Translations under genes and position numbers: made by a program
Shown: positions 1 to 7,829 of the stretch, in pieces
How the letters are laid out: each line of letters begins with the position of its first letter
Numbering within the stretch: the stretch's first letter is position 1
The notes under the pieces: model-generated
Databases searched by the model: none
What the model saw: the letters and a program-made list of their open reading frames with translations, nothing else
Told to the model about the DNA's origin: nothing
Assembly (NCBI GenBank): GCA_011389515.1
Contig: JAABUA010000032.1
Span: 1 to 36,941, forward strand
Source of the DNA: Desulfobacteraceae bacterium
GTDB taxonomy: Bacteria > Desulfobacterota > Desulfobacteria > Desulfobacterales > Desulfosalsimonadaceae
Direction: 5' to 3'
Length of the DNA stretch: 36,941 nucleotides

Positions 1-307
1 TTGTCATTATGGTTAAGGTTCAGTAAATTGGCAGGGAAACCATCGCTGCAAAAGCGTTATGATACCCTGAATCAAAATCAAGGAAAAGTCAAAACCGAAT
101 GAAGGGCATGCGGACATTTCCATTCAGGCCGAGGGCAATACCCCCTCCCCCCGCGCATCCTTTACTGAAATTGTCCGTAATGCAACAGGGCGTTTATTTG
201 CGTTATGATTTCTTGCTTGCAAAAAAAATATGGTTGGGTAGAATAGGCCGTATTTGAAAAAAGAGTGAACGTTCGTTTTTTTATACAATGCCAATGGAGG
301 AACACCC
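1..307. other. Upstream intergenic stretch with no convincing gene
   Basis: No gene is supported here. A frame open from the window edge stops at 100-102, but its 33 codons match no family I know; it could be the tail of an upstream gene. Close to the first gene there is an 8-bp palindrome GAACGTTC at 267-274 inside an A/T-rich stretch, the kind of site TetR-type repressors often bind. It precedes the Shine-Dalgarno TGGAGGA at 295-301. An operator role is inference only. Confidence 0.4.
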
Positions 308-1288
308 ATGCCTGAAGAGCTGTATCCCGGACTGTATTGCATAAAAATCCCGCTGCCGGGCAGCCCCCTTAAAAATTTGAATTCATACGTCATAAAGGGT
401 GCGGGAAAAAGCCTTGTCATTGATACGGGCTTAAACCGGGACGAGTGCAAAGACGCCATGCTGAAAGGGCTTTCCGAAATCGGTATTGCAATGGACCTGG
501 TGGACATATTCATCACCCACCTTCATGCGGATCATTTCGGCCTGGTGAGCACCATTGCCACCGATGAAACGGAAATTTACTTCAATCGCCCCGACGGTGA
601 AATCATTGAAAACTGGCAGGGCTTCGAACCCATGGTGAAATATGCCGGCAAGCACGGTTTTCCGGAAAACGCGCTCCGGCAGGCACTGGAGCAGCACCCG
701 GGTTACAGGCACGGCACGGACTGGATGCCGGCACTGCGCATGATAGACGATAATGAAGTCCTGGTATACGGCGATTACGAGCTCACCTGTATACAGACGC
801 CCGGACATACGCCCGGGCACACATGTCTCTACAATGAAAAATATCGGTTCCTGATTGCAGGAGACCATATCCTTGAGGATATTACGCCGAATATCCAGTG
901 CTGGTCGGATGACCATGACCCGCTGAAAAGCTATATGGAAAGCCTTGACAAAGTGCGCGATCTGCCGGTCAAGCGCGTGCTGCCCGGCCACAGGCGAATC
1001 TTCACAAACTACCGGGAGCGAATCGATACGCTTCGGAACCATCATGTCAAGCGGCTGGAAGAAGTCGAAGAGATTCTCGGCAACGGCGTTCCCATGTCGG
1101 CATACGAGGTGGCATCCCGCATGAAATGGGATATCAAAGCAGAAAACTGGGAAGCATTTCCCATCGCGCAGAAATGGTTTGCGACCGGGGAGGCCATTTC
1201 GCATCTGCGGCTGCTCGAAAATGAAGGCAGAATCACCCCAAACAATAACGATCCGGTTGTGACATATGCTCCGGCCGGCACAATATAA
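308..1288 (+). CDS. Metallo-beta-lactamase-fold hydrolase with C-terminal helical/winged domain
   Basis: A 326-residue hydrolase of the metallo-beta-lactamase superfamily. The metal-binding motif H71-x-H73-x-D75-H76 lies in THLHADHFG. Further conserved elements are TPGHTPGHT near residue 168, AGDH near 188 and LPGHR near 231. The last 80 residues are helical and charged and resemble the winged-helix tail of LACTB2-like enzymes. A strong Shine-Dalgarno TGGAGGA precedes the ATG. The gene lies 26 bp upstream of the acyl-CoA synthetase subunits on the same strand, so it probably belongs to their operon. In such company a thioester or related hydrolase is plausible, but the substrate cannot be read from sequence. 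It probably acts in the cytoplasm, as no signal peptide is visible. Confidence 0.85.
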   Translation: MPEELYPGLYCIKIPLPGSPLKNLNSYVIKGAGKSLVIDTGLNRDECKDAMLKGLSEIGIAMDLVDIFITHLHADHFGLVSTIATDETEIYFNRPDGEIIENWQGFEPMVKYAGKHGFPENALRQALEQHPGYRHGTDWMPALRMIDDNEVLVYGDYELTCIQTPGHTPGHTCLYNEKYRFLIAGDHILEDITPNIQCWSDDHDPLKSYMESLDKVRDLPVKRVLPGHRRIFTNYRERIDTLRNHHVKRLEEVEEILGNGVPMSAYEVASRMKWDIKAENWEAFPIAQKWFATGEAISHLRLLENEGRITPNNNDPVVTYAPAGTI

Positions 1289-1314
1289 ATCTCAGTTGAG
1301 AGGGATTATCGGTT

Positions 1315-1995
1315 ATGAATTTAATTGAAAAGGCACTGGCCGCAGGCAGGCGCATGCTCTATGAACACGAAGCCAAGCAGTTGCTTTCGGCCTATGGGTT
1401 TCCCACGACAAATGACATTCCGGCCGGTTCCGCCGCAGAGACGGATGCGGCTGCCGAGGCTGTGGGTTTTCCAGTCGCCATTAAAGGATATGGCAGGGAC
1501 TTGATGCACAAGACCGAGGCGGGCGCGGTGGTTTTAAACGTGGAAGACGCCGGGAGTGCCAGGGCTGTATTTGAGACAATGAAAAAAAATCTTGGCGACC
1601 AACTGGAAGGGGTTATTGTGAGCGAAATGGCAAAGGGGCGCCGGGAACTTGTTATGGGGCTGCACCGGGAGCCGGGATTTGGCCCCTGTGTCATGATCGG
1701 GATTGGCGGAATAATGACCGAGATCATCAATGATACGGCGTTTCGCGTGGCCCCCGTAGAGGACGCCGAAGCGATGGACATGGCAGCGGATTTACGCGCA
1801 AAAAAGATTTTTGGGCCTTTTCGCGGCGAGGCCGAAGCCGATATGGCGGCGGTTGGCAAGTGCCTTGCGGCAATCGGGAAAATCGGGCTTGATTTTCCGG
1901 AAATTTCCGAAATCGATGTCAATCCGGTGATTATAAGGCCCGACGGACGCATCATCGCGGTGGACGCCCTTGTGATCCTGAAAGGAGGTGAATAA
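1315..1995 (+). CDS. ADP-forming acyl/acetyl-CoA synthetase, beta subunit (ATP-grasp)
   Basis: A 226-residue ATP-grasp protein, the usual size of the separate beta subunit of NDP-forming acyl-CoA synthetases. With the alpha subunit it interconverts acyl-CoA + ADP + Pi and acid + CoA + ATP, conserving thioester energy. The N-terminal half carries the segment FPVAIKG and HKTEAGAV, whose histidine (residue 65) sits where the family's beta-subunit phospho-histidine lies. The second half has GIGGIMTEIINDTAFRVAP and EIDVNPV, both ATP-grasp signatures. The stop codon overlaps the alpha start by one base, which implies translational coupling. The acid (acetate, benzoate-type or branched-chain) is unknown. 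Confidence 0.88.
   Translation: MNLIEKALAAGRRMLYEHEAKQLLSAYGFPTTNDIPAGSAAETDAAAEAVGFPVAIKGYGRDLMHKTEAGAVVLNVEDAGSARAVFETMKKNLGDQLEGVIVSEMAKGRRELVMGLHREPGFGPCVMIGIGGIMTEIINDTAFRVAPVEDAEAMDMAADLRAKKIFGPFRGEAEADMAAVGKCLAAIGKIGLDFPEISEIDVNPVIIRPDGRIIAVDALVILKGGE
1981..1990 (+). promoter_or_regulatory. Near-ideal Shine-Dalgarno for the synthetase alpha subunit
   Basis: AAAGGAGGTG lies inside the last codons of the beta gene, a few bases before the ATG at 1995. It settles the alpha start and supports 1:1 production of the two subunits by coupled translation. Confidence 0.8.
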
Positions 1996-3434
1996 TGAAG
2001 GAGCATCCCCTTTTCAAGATTGCAAATCCCTCAAGCATCGCTATTTTAGGGGCATCCAACAATTTTATGTCCATGGGAACCAGCGTGCTGTCCTCCATAC
2101 AGGCATTAAATTTCAAGGGGCCGATCTATCCGGTTCACCCGAAAGAAAAAACCGTTCTCGGACTTGCGGCGTATCCATCGGTGGAAGAACTGCCGGAAGT
2201 GCCGGACCTTGCCGTAATTGTCCTGCCCACGAGGATCGTCGTGGAGGCGATGGATGCCTGCGGGAAAAAAGGGATACGCCATGCCATCGTGGTTTCCGGC
2301 GGATTCGGAGAATCGGGTGAAAACGGGGTTTCCATGCAAAAGCAGCTGAAGGAAACCGCCCAATCCCACGGCATCCGCTTTCTCGGTCCCAACTGCATCG
2401 GCGCGGTCAATCCCCACCATAATTTCAATGCCACGTTTCTCACCTACGGGCAGAAGCCCGGTTTTATCGGCATGGCATCCCAGAGCGGCAGCTTCATCAC
2501 CCAGATGTTCGATTACCTGGCGCTTTTCGGGCTCGGGTTTTCAACAGGTTTCAGCGTCGGGAACGAAGCGGACACGGATATCGTGGATTGCATGGAATAC
2601 CTTGCCCAATGTCCCAATACCAAGGTCATTGGGCTCTATATTGAATCCATCCGGCGCGGAGACCGCTTTATCGAATCGGCCCGCCGCATTGCGCCGCACA
2701 CCCCCATCGTGGCTTATTATGCGGGCGGCACCGAAGCGGGGAGGCGGGCCGGTTTTTCCCACACGGGTTCACTGGCCGGGCCGGACCGGGTATATGACGG
2801 TGTGTTTCGCCAGGGGGGGATCATACGGGCATATTCCATCGAGGAATTGTATGATTTTTGCTGGTGCCTGGGTACCTGCCCCGCACCATCGGGAAACCGT
2901 GTTCTCGTGCAGACCCATTCGGGCGGCCCCGGCGCCGTTGCCGCGGATGCCTGCGACCGTGCCGGGCTTCTTTTGCCGCCCCTTTCGGATGAAACCAGAG
3001 GCAGGCTTGCAGACTACCTGCCCCACACCGCAAGCATGAACAATCCGGTGGATCTGACTTTTACCCGGGACCCAAGGGATTATACGGATGTCATTCCCCG
3101 GCTGCTGGTTGAGGATGCCAATACGGATGCGATACTCATGTATATGCTTCAGCCGCCAAGTTCGGTGCGGCGGGCCGTTGTAGCCATGGGCGTGAAAGGG
3201 GAGCAGGTGGAAGAGGAGGTCACGGCGTACATGGAAGGGCGAAGCCTTGAAATGGCCGAATTCATAAAAGGCTGCGAAAAACCCTTTATCGGTTTTTCCT
3301 ATGCCACGGGGGAAAACAGTTTCATCCGCGGGCTTTATGACGCCGGAGTGCCGGTTCTGCCAAGTCCCAACCGTGCCGCGCGCGCCCTGTGGGCGCTGGT
3401 GGAATATGTGCGGTTGCGGAAAAAAATTGCGTGA
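1995..3434 (+). CDS. ADP-forming acyl/acetyl-CoA synthetase, alpha subunit
   Basis: A 479-residue protein with the domains of an NDP-forming acyl-CoA synthetase alpha subunit. First comes a CoA-binding Rossmann domain (about 10-135, starting SSIAILGAS and ending LGPNCIG). Then two succinyl-CoA-ligase-like flavodoxin domains follow (about 155-300 and 300-460). The catalytic phospho-histidine is H256 in GFSHTGSLAG. HSGGPGAVAADACDRAGL near 306 marks the third domain. Subunits are encoded separately, as in Pyrococcus, not fused as in many bacteria. The stop codon TGA (3432-3434) lies within the edge of a palindromic intergenic element, so the present C-terminus may have been set by that insertion. 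Confidence 0.88.
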   Translation: MKEHPLFKIANPSSIAILGASNNFMSMGTSVLSSIQALNFKGPIYPVHPKEKTVLGLAAYPSVEELPEVPDLAVIVLPTRIVVEAMDACGKKGIRHAIVVSGGFGESGENGVSMQKQLKETAQSHGIRFLGPNCIGAVNPHHNFNATFLTYGQKPGFIGMASQSGSFITQMFDYLALFGLGFSTGFSVGNEADTDIVDCMEYLAQCPNTKVIGLYIESIRRGDRFIESARRIAPHTPIVAYYAGGTEAGRRAGFSHTGSLAGPDRVYDGVFRQGGIIRAYSIEELYDFCWCLGTCPAPSGNRVLVQTHSGGPGAVAADACDRAGLLLPPLSDETRGRLADYLPHTASMNNPVDLTFTRDPRDYTDVIPRLLVEDANTDAILMYMLQPPSSVRRAVVAMGVKGEQVEEEVTAYMEGRSLEMAEFIKGCEKPFIGFSYATGENSFIRGLYDAGVPVLPSPNRAARALWALVEYVRLRKKIA

Positions 3435-3587
3435 TCCCGAAGAATGCAGAGTACTTAGCGTACGTGTATGTCTACAAGGCGTAAGCCGCAAATTCTGAGG
3501 GATCGCGCGTAACGCAGATATTGGACTTTTACGGGTTCATCAAAATTGATGAATTCGTAAAAAGTCACAAGATACGTAACAGATGGC
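3428..3587 (-). repeat. Palindromic intergenic element, copy A, with 23-bp internal insertion
   Basis: In reverse orientation this matches copy B (5001) nearly base for base: terminal GTAAAAGTCC, CTGCGTTACG, arm GCGCGATCCC, inner CGTAC-GCTAA-GTAC, then CTTCGGGATC. Bases 3467-3489 are extra relative to B. Read on the minus strand they contain TACGCCTTGTA, which resembles the right flank of copy D (13850), as if a piece of another copy had been captured. A second module (3546-3587; on the minus strand GCCATCTGTTACG ... TTCATCAA) is shared with copies D, G and H. The element fills the gap between the convergent synthetase and gltA genes and touches both stop codons. Confidence 0.85.
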
Positions 3588-3591
3588 TAAG

Positions 3592-4887
3592 TTAAATTTG
3601 CCCGTTATCCCTTTCATCGATTGGAGTATAGGGCTTTTCCGCGTTTCCGGTATATACCTGCCGAGGTCGGGTGAGCCGCTGCTCGGAATCCTGCATGTTT
3701 TCACGCCATTGCGCAATCCATCCCGGAAGGCGACCGATGGCGAACATTACCGTGAACATGTTTGTTGGAATCCCCATCGCCCTGAGCATGATACCGCTAT
3801 AGAAATCAACGTTCGGATAGAGGTTATGATCGATAAAGTAGGGGTCGCTGATGGCAATCTGTTCCAGTTCCATCGCAATATCAAGCAGCGGATCCTCGTA
3901 TTTGAGACGGTCGAGGACCTCATGGCAGTTTTCCTTCATTATCTTGGCCCGGGGATCATAGGTTTTATATACCCTGTGGCCGAACCCCATCAGTCTGAAC
4001 GGGTCGTTTTTGTCCTTGGCCCGTTTGATGACTTCCTGTACCTTGACCCCTTTTTCGTGGATGTCGATCAGCATCTGTATCACCGCCTGATTCGCACCCC
4101 CGTGAAGGTGTCCCCAAAGTGCGGATATACCTGCTGAAATTGATGCATAGATGTTCGTCTGTGCACTGCCGACGCTCCGTACGACAGCGGTGGAACAGTT
4201 CTGTTCGTGATCCGCATGGAGAATCCAGAAAACATTCAGTGCCCTTACGAGTTCCTTGCGAAGAACATACGGCTTTACCGGCGTGTTGAACATCATGTTG
4301 AGAAAGTTGGCGCAGTAGGTATAATCCGGCCTGGGGTATTCGACCTTGTGACCCCGTGAGATTTTATAGGATACGGCAGCCATCGTACGGATCTTTGATA
4401 TCAGCCGGACGTAGACTTCTTCAAAATCTTTGTCAGAGGTTATGAGCTCCGGGTAAAAACTCCGCAGGGCATTGACCATTGCCGAAAGAATGCCCATGGG
4501 ATGGGATGCCCTGGGGAAATTCTGATAGAATATCTGCATGTCTTCGTGTACCAGGGAGTGGTCGTTCAGCTTTACGCTGGTCCGGTTCAGCTGTTCCCGC
4601 GTCGGCAGTTCGCCGTTTATCACAAGATAGGCGGTTTCGACGAAGGATGAATGTGTGGCCAGATCCTCAATGGGTATCCCCCTGTACCGTAGAATCCCTT
4701 TTTCCCCGTCCATATAGGTGATGGCGCTTTTACAGCTTCCCGTATTGCCATATCCGGGGTCATAGGTTATAAAACCGGTTTTCTGTCGCAGCTGGCGGAT
4801 ATCGATGCCCCTGTCTCCCTCGACACCTTCGATGATCGGCAATTCAATTGTCTGACCGTTCACGGTCAGCGTTGCAACGTTGCTCAT
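3592..4887 (-). CDS. gltA: Citrate synthase (Si-type, hexameric GltA class)
   Basis: A 431-residue citrate synthase condensing acetyl-CoA and oxaloacetate to citrate, at the entry to the TCA cycle. The three catalytic residues are visible: H262 in HLHGGANQAV, H304 in GFGHRVYK and D361 in NVDFYSG, at almost the same numbers as in E. coli GltA. The N-terminal beta domain and the length also fit the NADH-sensitive type II class. AAGGAAAG precedes the ATG. Some sulfate reducers use the unrelated Re-citrate synthase; this gene is the Si form. It is monocistronic here, flanked by repeat copies A and B, with a long hairpin in its leader. Confidence 0.95.
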   Translation of the reverse strand: MSNVATLTVNGQTIELPIIEGVEGDRGIDIRQLRQKTGFITYDPGYGNTGSCKSAITYMDGEKGILRYRGIPIEDLATHSSFVETAYLVINGELPTREQLNRTSVKLNDHSLVHEDMQIFYQNFPRASHPMGILSAMVNALRSFYPELITSDKDFEEVYVRLISKIRTMAAVSYKISRGHKVEYPRPDYTYCANFLNMMFNTPVKPYVLRKELVRALNVFWILHADHEQNCSTAVVRSVGSAQTNIYASISAGISALWGHLHGGANQAVIQMLIDIHEKGVKVQEVIKRAKDKNDPFRLMGFGHRVYKTYDPRAKIMKENCHEVLDRLKYEDPLLDIAMELEQIAISDPYFIDHNLYPNVDFYSGIMLRAMGIPTNMFTVMFAIGRLPGWIAQWRENMQDSEQRLTRPRQVYTGNAEKPYTPIDERDNGQI

Positions 4888-4929
4888 GACATTCTTTCCT
4901 TACATTACGGGTAAATGATCATATGGCGT

Positions 4930-4969
4930 ATTCGGCAAATCTCATCGGTTGTTGATGAGTTGCCGGAAT
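4930..4969 (-). promoter_or_regulatory. Bulged hairpin in the gltA leader
   Basis: Forty-three bases upstream of the gltA ATG an inverted repeat can pair over about 15 bp: ATTCGGCAA with TTGCCGGAAT, then CTCATC with GATGAG around a 7-base loop. There are two small bulges (39-40 and 66). There is no U-tract, so it is not a plain terminator. It could be a structured 5' leader or an operator; I recognise no named riboswitch. Confidence 0.45.
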
Positions 4970-5000
4970 TGTTTAAAAAGATTTCTTGATGGAGATATAT

Positions 5001-5154
5001 TTGACGACTCCGTAAAAAGTCCAATATCTGCGTTACGCGCGATCCCTCAGAATTTTCACGTACGCTAAGTACGCTGCATTCTTCGGGATCGCGCAAGCCT
5101 TGATCTTGAACTTTTTATGAAGTCGTCTGATCGAGACATTTTACGGGTGCATCA
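5001..5154 (+). repeat. Palindromic intergenic element, copy B
   Basis: This is the cleanest copy. Outer inverted repeats start TTGACGACTCCGTAAAAAGT and end ACTTTTTATGAAGTCGTC (5127). The middle arms GCGCGATCCC (5037-5046) and GGGATCGCGC (5085-5094) pair perfectly. The inner hairpin is CGTAC-GCTAA-GTACG (5059-5073). The conserved flanks CTGCGTTACG and GCCTTGATCTTG lie between outer and middle stems. A degraded tail ending TTTTACGGGTGCATCA runs to 5154. It lies in the divergent gap between gltA and the barrel-protein gene. Confidence 0.9.
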
Positions 5155-5344
5155 TTTATCTGGGCAATCACTGTGAGTGATCCGGACTTTTGCTTTTTTA
5201 AAACGCATATGAATAAACTTTTTTGTTTCTTCCCGTCAAGAAATATTGTAAATTTAGTTGTACGAATGGTGGAGAATGAATTTTTCGACCATTTATTTAT
5301 CAAAGGTACTTTTGAGACAAAATGCCTGTAAGGCCGGGGGGCAA

Positions 5345-6100
5345 ATGTATACAATCAGAGTTTTTATCTGTCTGCTTATTGTGCTGGCAGCGCCGGCAAG
5401 GGTAATGGGTCTGCCCATGCTGGGTATTGAGGGTGCGGTGGGCGTGTGGTGGCCTTCCCCGAGTGGCGGTCTCAAAACCGCCAGTGATGATAGTTTGCTG
5501 GATCTGCGGGATGATTTTTCTTTCAGCAGGGAAACCGAGTTATGCGGCCGCCTGAAGGTCAATATGCCCTTGCTGATTCCCAATGCCTATGTAATGGCCA
5601 ATCCATTGAGATTGAACGAAAGAACGAAGAAAAATTTTCAATTCGGGGGAGAATCATTTTCAGGGGATCTGGACACCGAGTTGAAGTTCAACCAGTACGA
5701 TCTGGGTCTTTTCTATGCCGTTCCCTTTCTGCGTGCCGCCACCTTGAACCGCCTCAACGTGGATGCCGGGCTGAATATACGATTCATAGACGCGGAAGCC
5801 GCTGTTTCAGAACAGGGGGCAAACCCGGTATCGGAGTCCATGAGCGTCGTTATTCCGCAGGTCTATTTAGGTGCGCAGTTTCAGCCCATAAAGAGGTTTT
5901 CCTTCGAAGCGGAAGCAAGGGGATTGACTTACCGGGACGAGAGTTCATACAGCCTGCTCGGCAGGGTAAAAGCAACCGCGTTTGGGCCGGTTTTTGTTTC
6001 AGGGGGATATCGCTACGACGAGTATGACATCGACAGAAGCGGCCTTGTGATGGATTTCAGTTTCTCCGGGCCATTTGTGGAAACAGGCCTTTCGTTTTAA
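5345..6100 (+). CDS. Outer-membrane beta-barrel protein (TIGR04219-like)
   Basis: A 251-residue exported protein. The frame extends 29 codons upstream, but the ATG at 5345 begins a typical signal peptide (MYTIRVFICLLIVLAAPARV) preceded by a purine-rich AAGGCCGGGGGG, so I chose it. The mature part alternates polar and hydrophobic residues in amphipathic strands (for example GRLKVNMPLLIPNAYVM, FEAEARGLTYR, VFVSGGYRYDEYDI) and ends with an aromatic Phe, as outer-membrane barrels do. Layout and length match the small TIGR04219-type outer-membrane proteins of unknown function. It converges with recN, with only 15 bp between stops. Confidence 0.72.
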   Translation: MYTIRVFICLLIVLAAPARVMGLPMLGIEGAVGVWWPSPSGGLKTASDDSLLDLRDDFSFSRETELCGRLKVNMPLLIPNAYVMANPLRLNERTKKNFQFGGESFSGDLDTELKFNQYDLGLFYAVPFLRAATLNRLNVDAGLNIRFIDAEAAVSEQGANPVSESMSVVIPQVYLGAQFQPIKRFSFEAEARGLTYRDESSYSLLGRVKATAFGPVFVSGGYRYDEYDIDRSGLVMDFSFSGPFVETGLSF

Positions 6101-6115
6101 CATTCTTCCAGAACT

Positions 6116-7828
6116 TCAATTTTTTCCTGCAGTGCCTGCCAGCAGTTCCGCCGCATGTGCCCGGCTCGTTTCCGTGATCGTCTGACCGCCGATCATTCTG
6201 GCGGTTTCTTCTATCCTCGCGGCGTCGTTTAAAGACGTAATCCGGGTGGCGGTGCGGCCGTCTGCAACGTATTTTTCGATCTTGAGATGATGGTTGCCGA
6301 ATTTGGCAATCTGGGCAAGGTGAGTGATGCAGATGACCTGGCTGGAACCGGCGATGCCTGCCAGCTTTTTGCCGACAACCGCGGCTGTTTTGCCGCCGAT
6401 TCCGGCATCGACCTCATCAAAGATCATCGTTTCCACTGGTTCCGTATCCGCGAGAATGGCTTTCAGGGCCAGGATAACCCGGGAAAGCTCACCGCCGGAA
6501 GCGATTTTTGAAAGCGGCTTTTGTTCTTCCCCGATATTCGGAGAGATCATGAAAACGGGCTGCTCCGCACCGTTTTCGTTTATTGCGATGTCATTGTCCC
6601 GCAGATACGCGGGCGTGTCCGGCCGGGGTTCGTTCCGGCGGAAAACCACTTCGAATTTCGTGTCCGGCATATTCAGGGAGGTCAGTTCTCTTTCCATTTT
6701 CTGTGCGAGCAGGTCGGCTGCCTGTCGCCGCTTTTTTGTCAATTCTTGTGAAAGCTGCACAAGCCGTTCATGGAGCGCGTCGAGACCGGCTTCGGAATTG
6801 CGTATGCGCTCCGCTATATTCAGGGTGTCGGCCAGTTCCTCCTGGATCCCGTCGAGCCGTTTGAATACATCCGCCAGGGTAGGGCCATATTTGCGTTTCA
6901 ACCGGTTAATCACATGCATTCTGGCTTCAATGGTTTCCACGCGGGCCGGGTCGAACGCGATGGTGTCGAGATACGATCGCAGCTGATGGGCGATATCCTG
7001 CAGGCGGAACAGGGCTTCGTCCAGGGAGTGTGCCGCATCAGAGAGGGAGGGGTCAATGCCGGCCGCTTTTTCAATCTCCTTTTTGACAAGGGAAAGCTGG
7101 TCTGAAATAGCACCTTCCCTGTTGTAGAGAGCTTCCACGCCGTTGCCGACGCCCTGGTAAAGCGCTTCCGCATTTTTCAGCCGCAGCAGTTCCTGATTGA
7201 GGATATCGTCTTCGCCGGTCAAAAGGGCGGCCTCTTCGATTTCGTTTTTTTCGCTGGTAAGAAGTTCCGTTTGTTCAATTTGACTTTCCCGGGCTTGTCG
7301 GAGTTCATTCAAATTTTTTATTTCAGGAAGGATTTTTGCGTGGCAGGCCTGCAGATCGCAGCGCAGGTCCGTCAGGCCGCCGAACTGATCCAGGATTTTC
7401 TGCTGCTCGGATTCCCTGAGCAGTCTCAGATGCTCGTGCTGCCCGGATATACCGGCGATGTTTTCCGTGATCGACGCAAGAAGTGTCATGGTGGTCATTC
7501 GACCGTTAACGTATATGCGGTGACGGTTGCCAGCGGACAATATCCTTCGGATAACCAGCTGAGAGGTTTCCTCGTACCCCTGTTCTGCCAGTATCCTCCC
7601 CGCAGCACCGTCAGGATCGATATCGAAAAACGCTTCCAGTTCCGCCGTATCGGCCCCCGTACGGATCATGCCGGAATCGGCCCTGCCGCCCAGCAGAATG
7701 GTTACTGCGGAAATGATAATCGACTTGCCCGCGCCGGTTTCACCGCTCAAAATGGTCAGCCCTTCTGAGAAGTCGATTCTAAGTTCTTCAATAATAGCGA
7801 AATTTTTTATAAAGATTTCCCGGAGCAT
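6116..7828 (-). CDS. recN: DNA repair protein RecN
   Basis: An SMC-like ATPase acting early in double-strand-break repair by recombination. The Walker A motif GETGAGKS is at residues 29-36. Two long coiled-coil arms occupy roughly 150-350. The ABC signature IASGGELSRVILALK and Walker B TMIFDEVDAGIGG follow in the C-terminal head, then CITHLAQIA. The frame allows a start five codons upstream (7843), but MLREIFIKNFAIIEEL aligns with the start of E. coli RecN and leaves no overlap with the glycosyltransferase stop, so 7828 is preferred (570 residues). It is transcribed directly behind the glycosyltransferase with a one-base gap. Confidence 0.93.
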   Translation of the reverse strand: MLREIFIKNFAIIEELRIDFSEGLTILSGETGAGKSIIISAVTILLGGRADSGMIRTGADTAELEAFFDIDPDGAAGRILAEQGYEETSQLVIRRILSAGNRHRIYVNGRMTTMTLLASITENIAGISGQHEHLRLLRESEQQKILDQFGGLTDLRCDLQACHAKILPEIKNLNELRQARESQIEQTELLTSEKNEIEEAALLTGEDDILNQELLRLKNAEALYQGVGNGVEALYNREGAISDQLSLVKKEIEKAAGIDPSLSDAAHSLDEALFRLQDIAHQLRSYLDTIAFDPARVETIEARMHVINRLKRKYGPTLADVFKRLDGIQEELADTLNIAERIRNSEAGLDALHERLVQLSQELTKKRRQAADLLAQKMERELTSLNMPDTKFEVVFRRNEPRPDTPAYLRDNDIAINENGAEQPVFMISPNIGEEQKPLSKIASGGELSRVILALKAILADTEPVETMIFDEVDAGIGGKTAAVVGKKLAGIAGSSQVICITHLAQIAKFGNHHLKIEKYVADGRTATRITSLNDAARIEETARMIGGQTITETSRAHAAELLAGTAGKN

Positions 7829-7829
7829 C

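Noticed and set aside
1-102. Open frame from the window edge, possible tail of an upstream gene
   Set aside because: Only 33 codons, no recognisable C-terminus; too weak to annotate as a gene.
3428-3587. Interpretation of the spaced repeats as a CRISPR array or integron attC cassettes
   Set aside because: Copies are dispersed kilobases apart between housekeeping genes with no cas or integrase gene, and lack attC-type core sites and cassette organisation.
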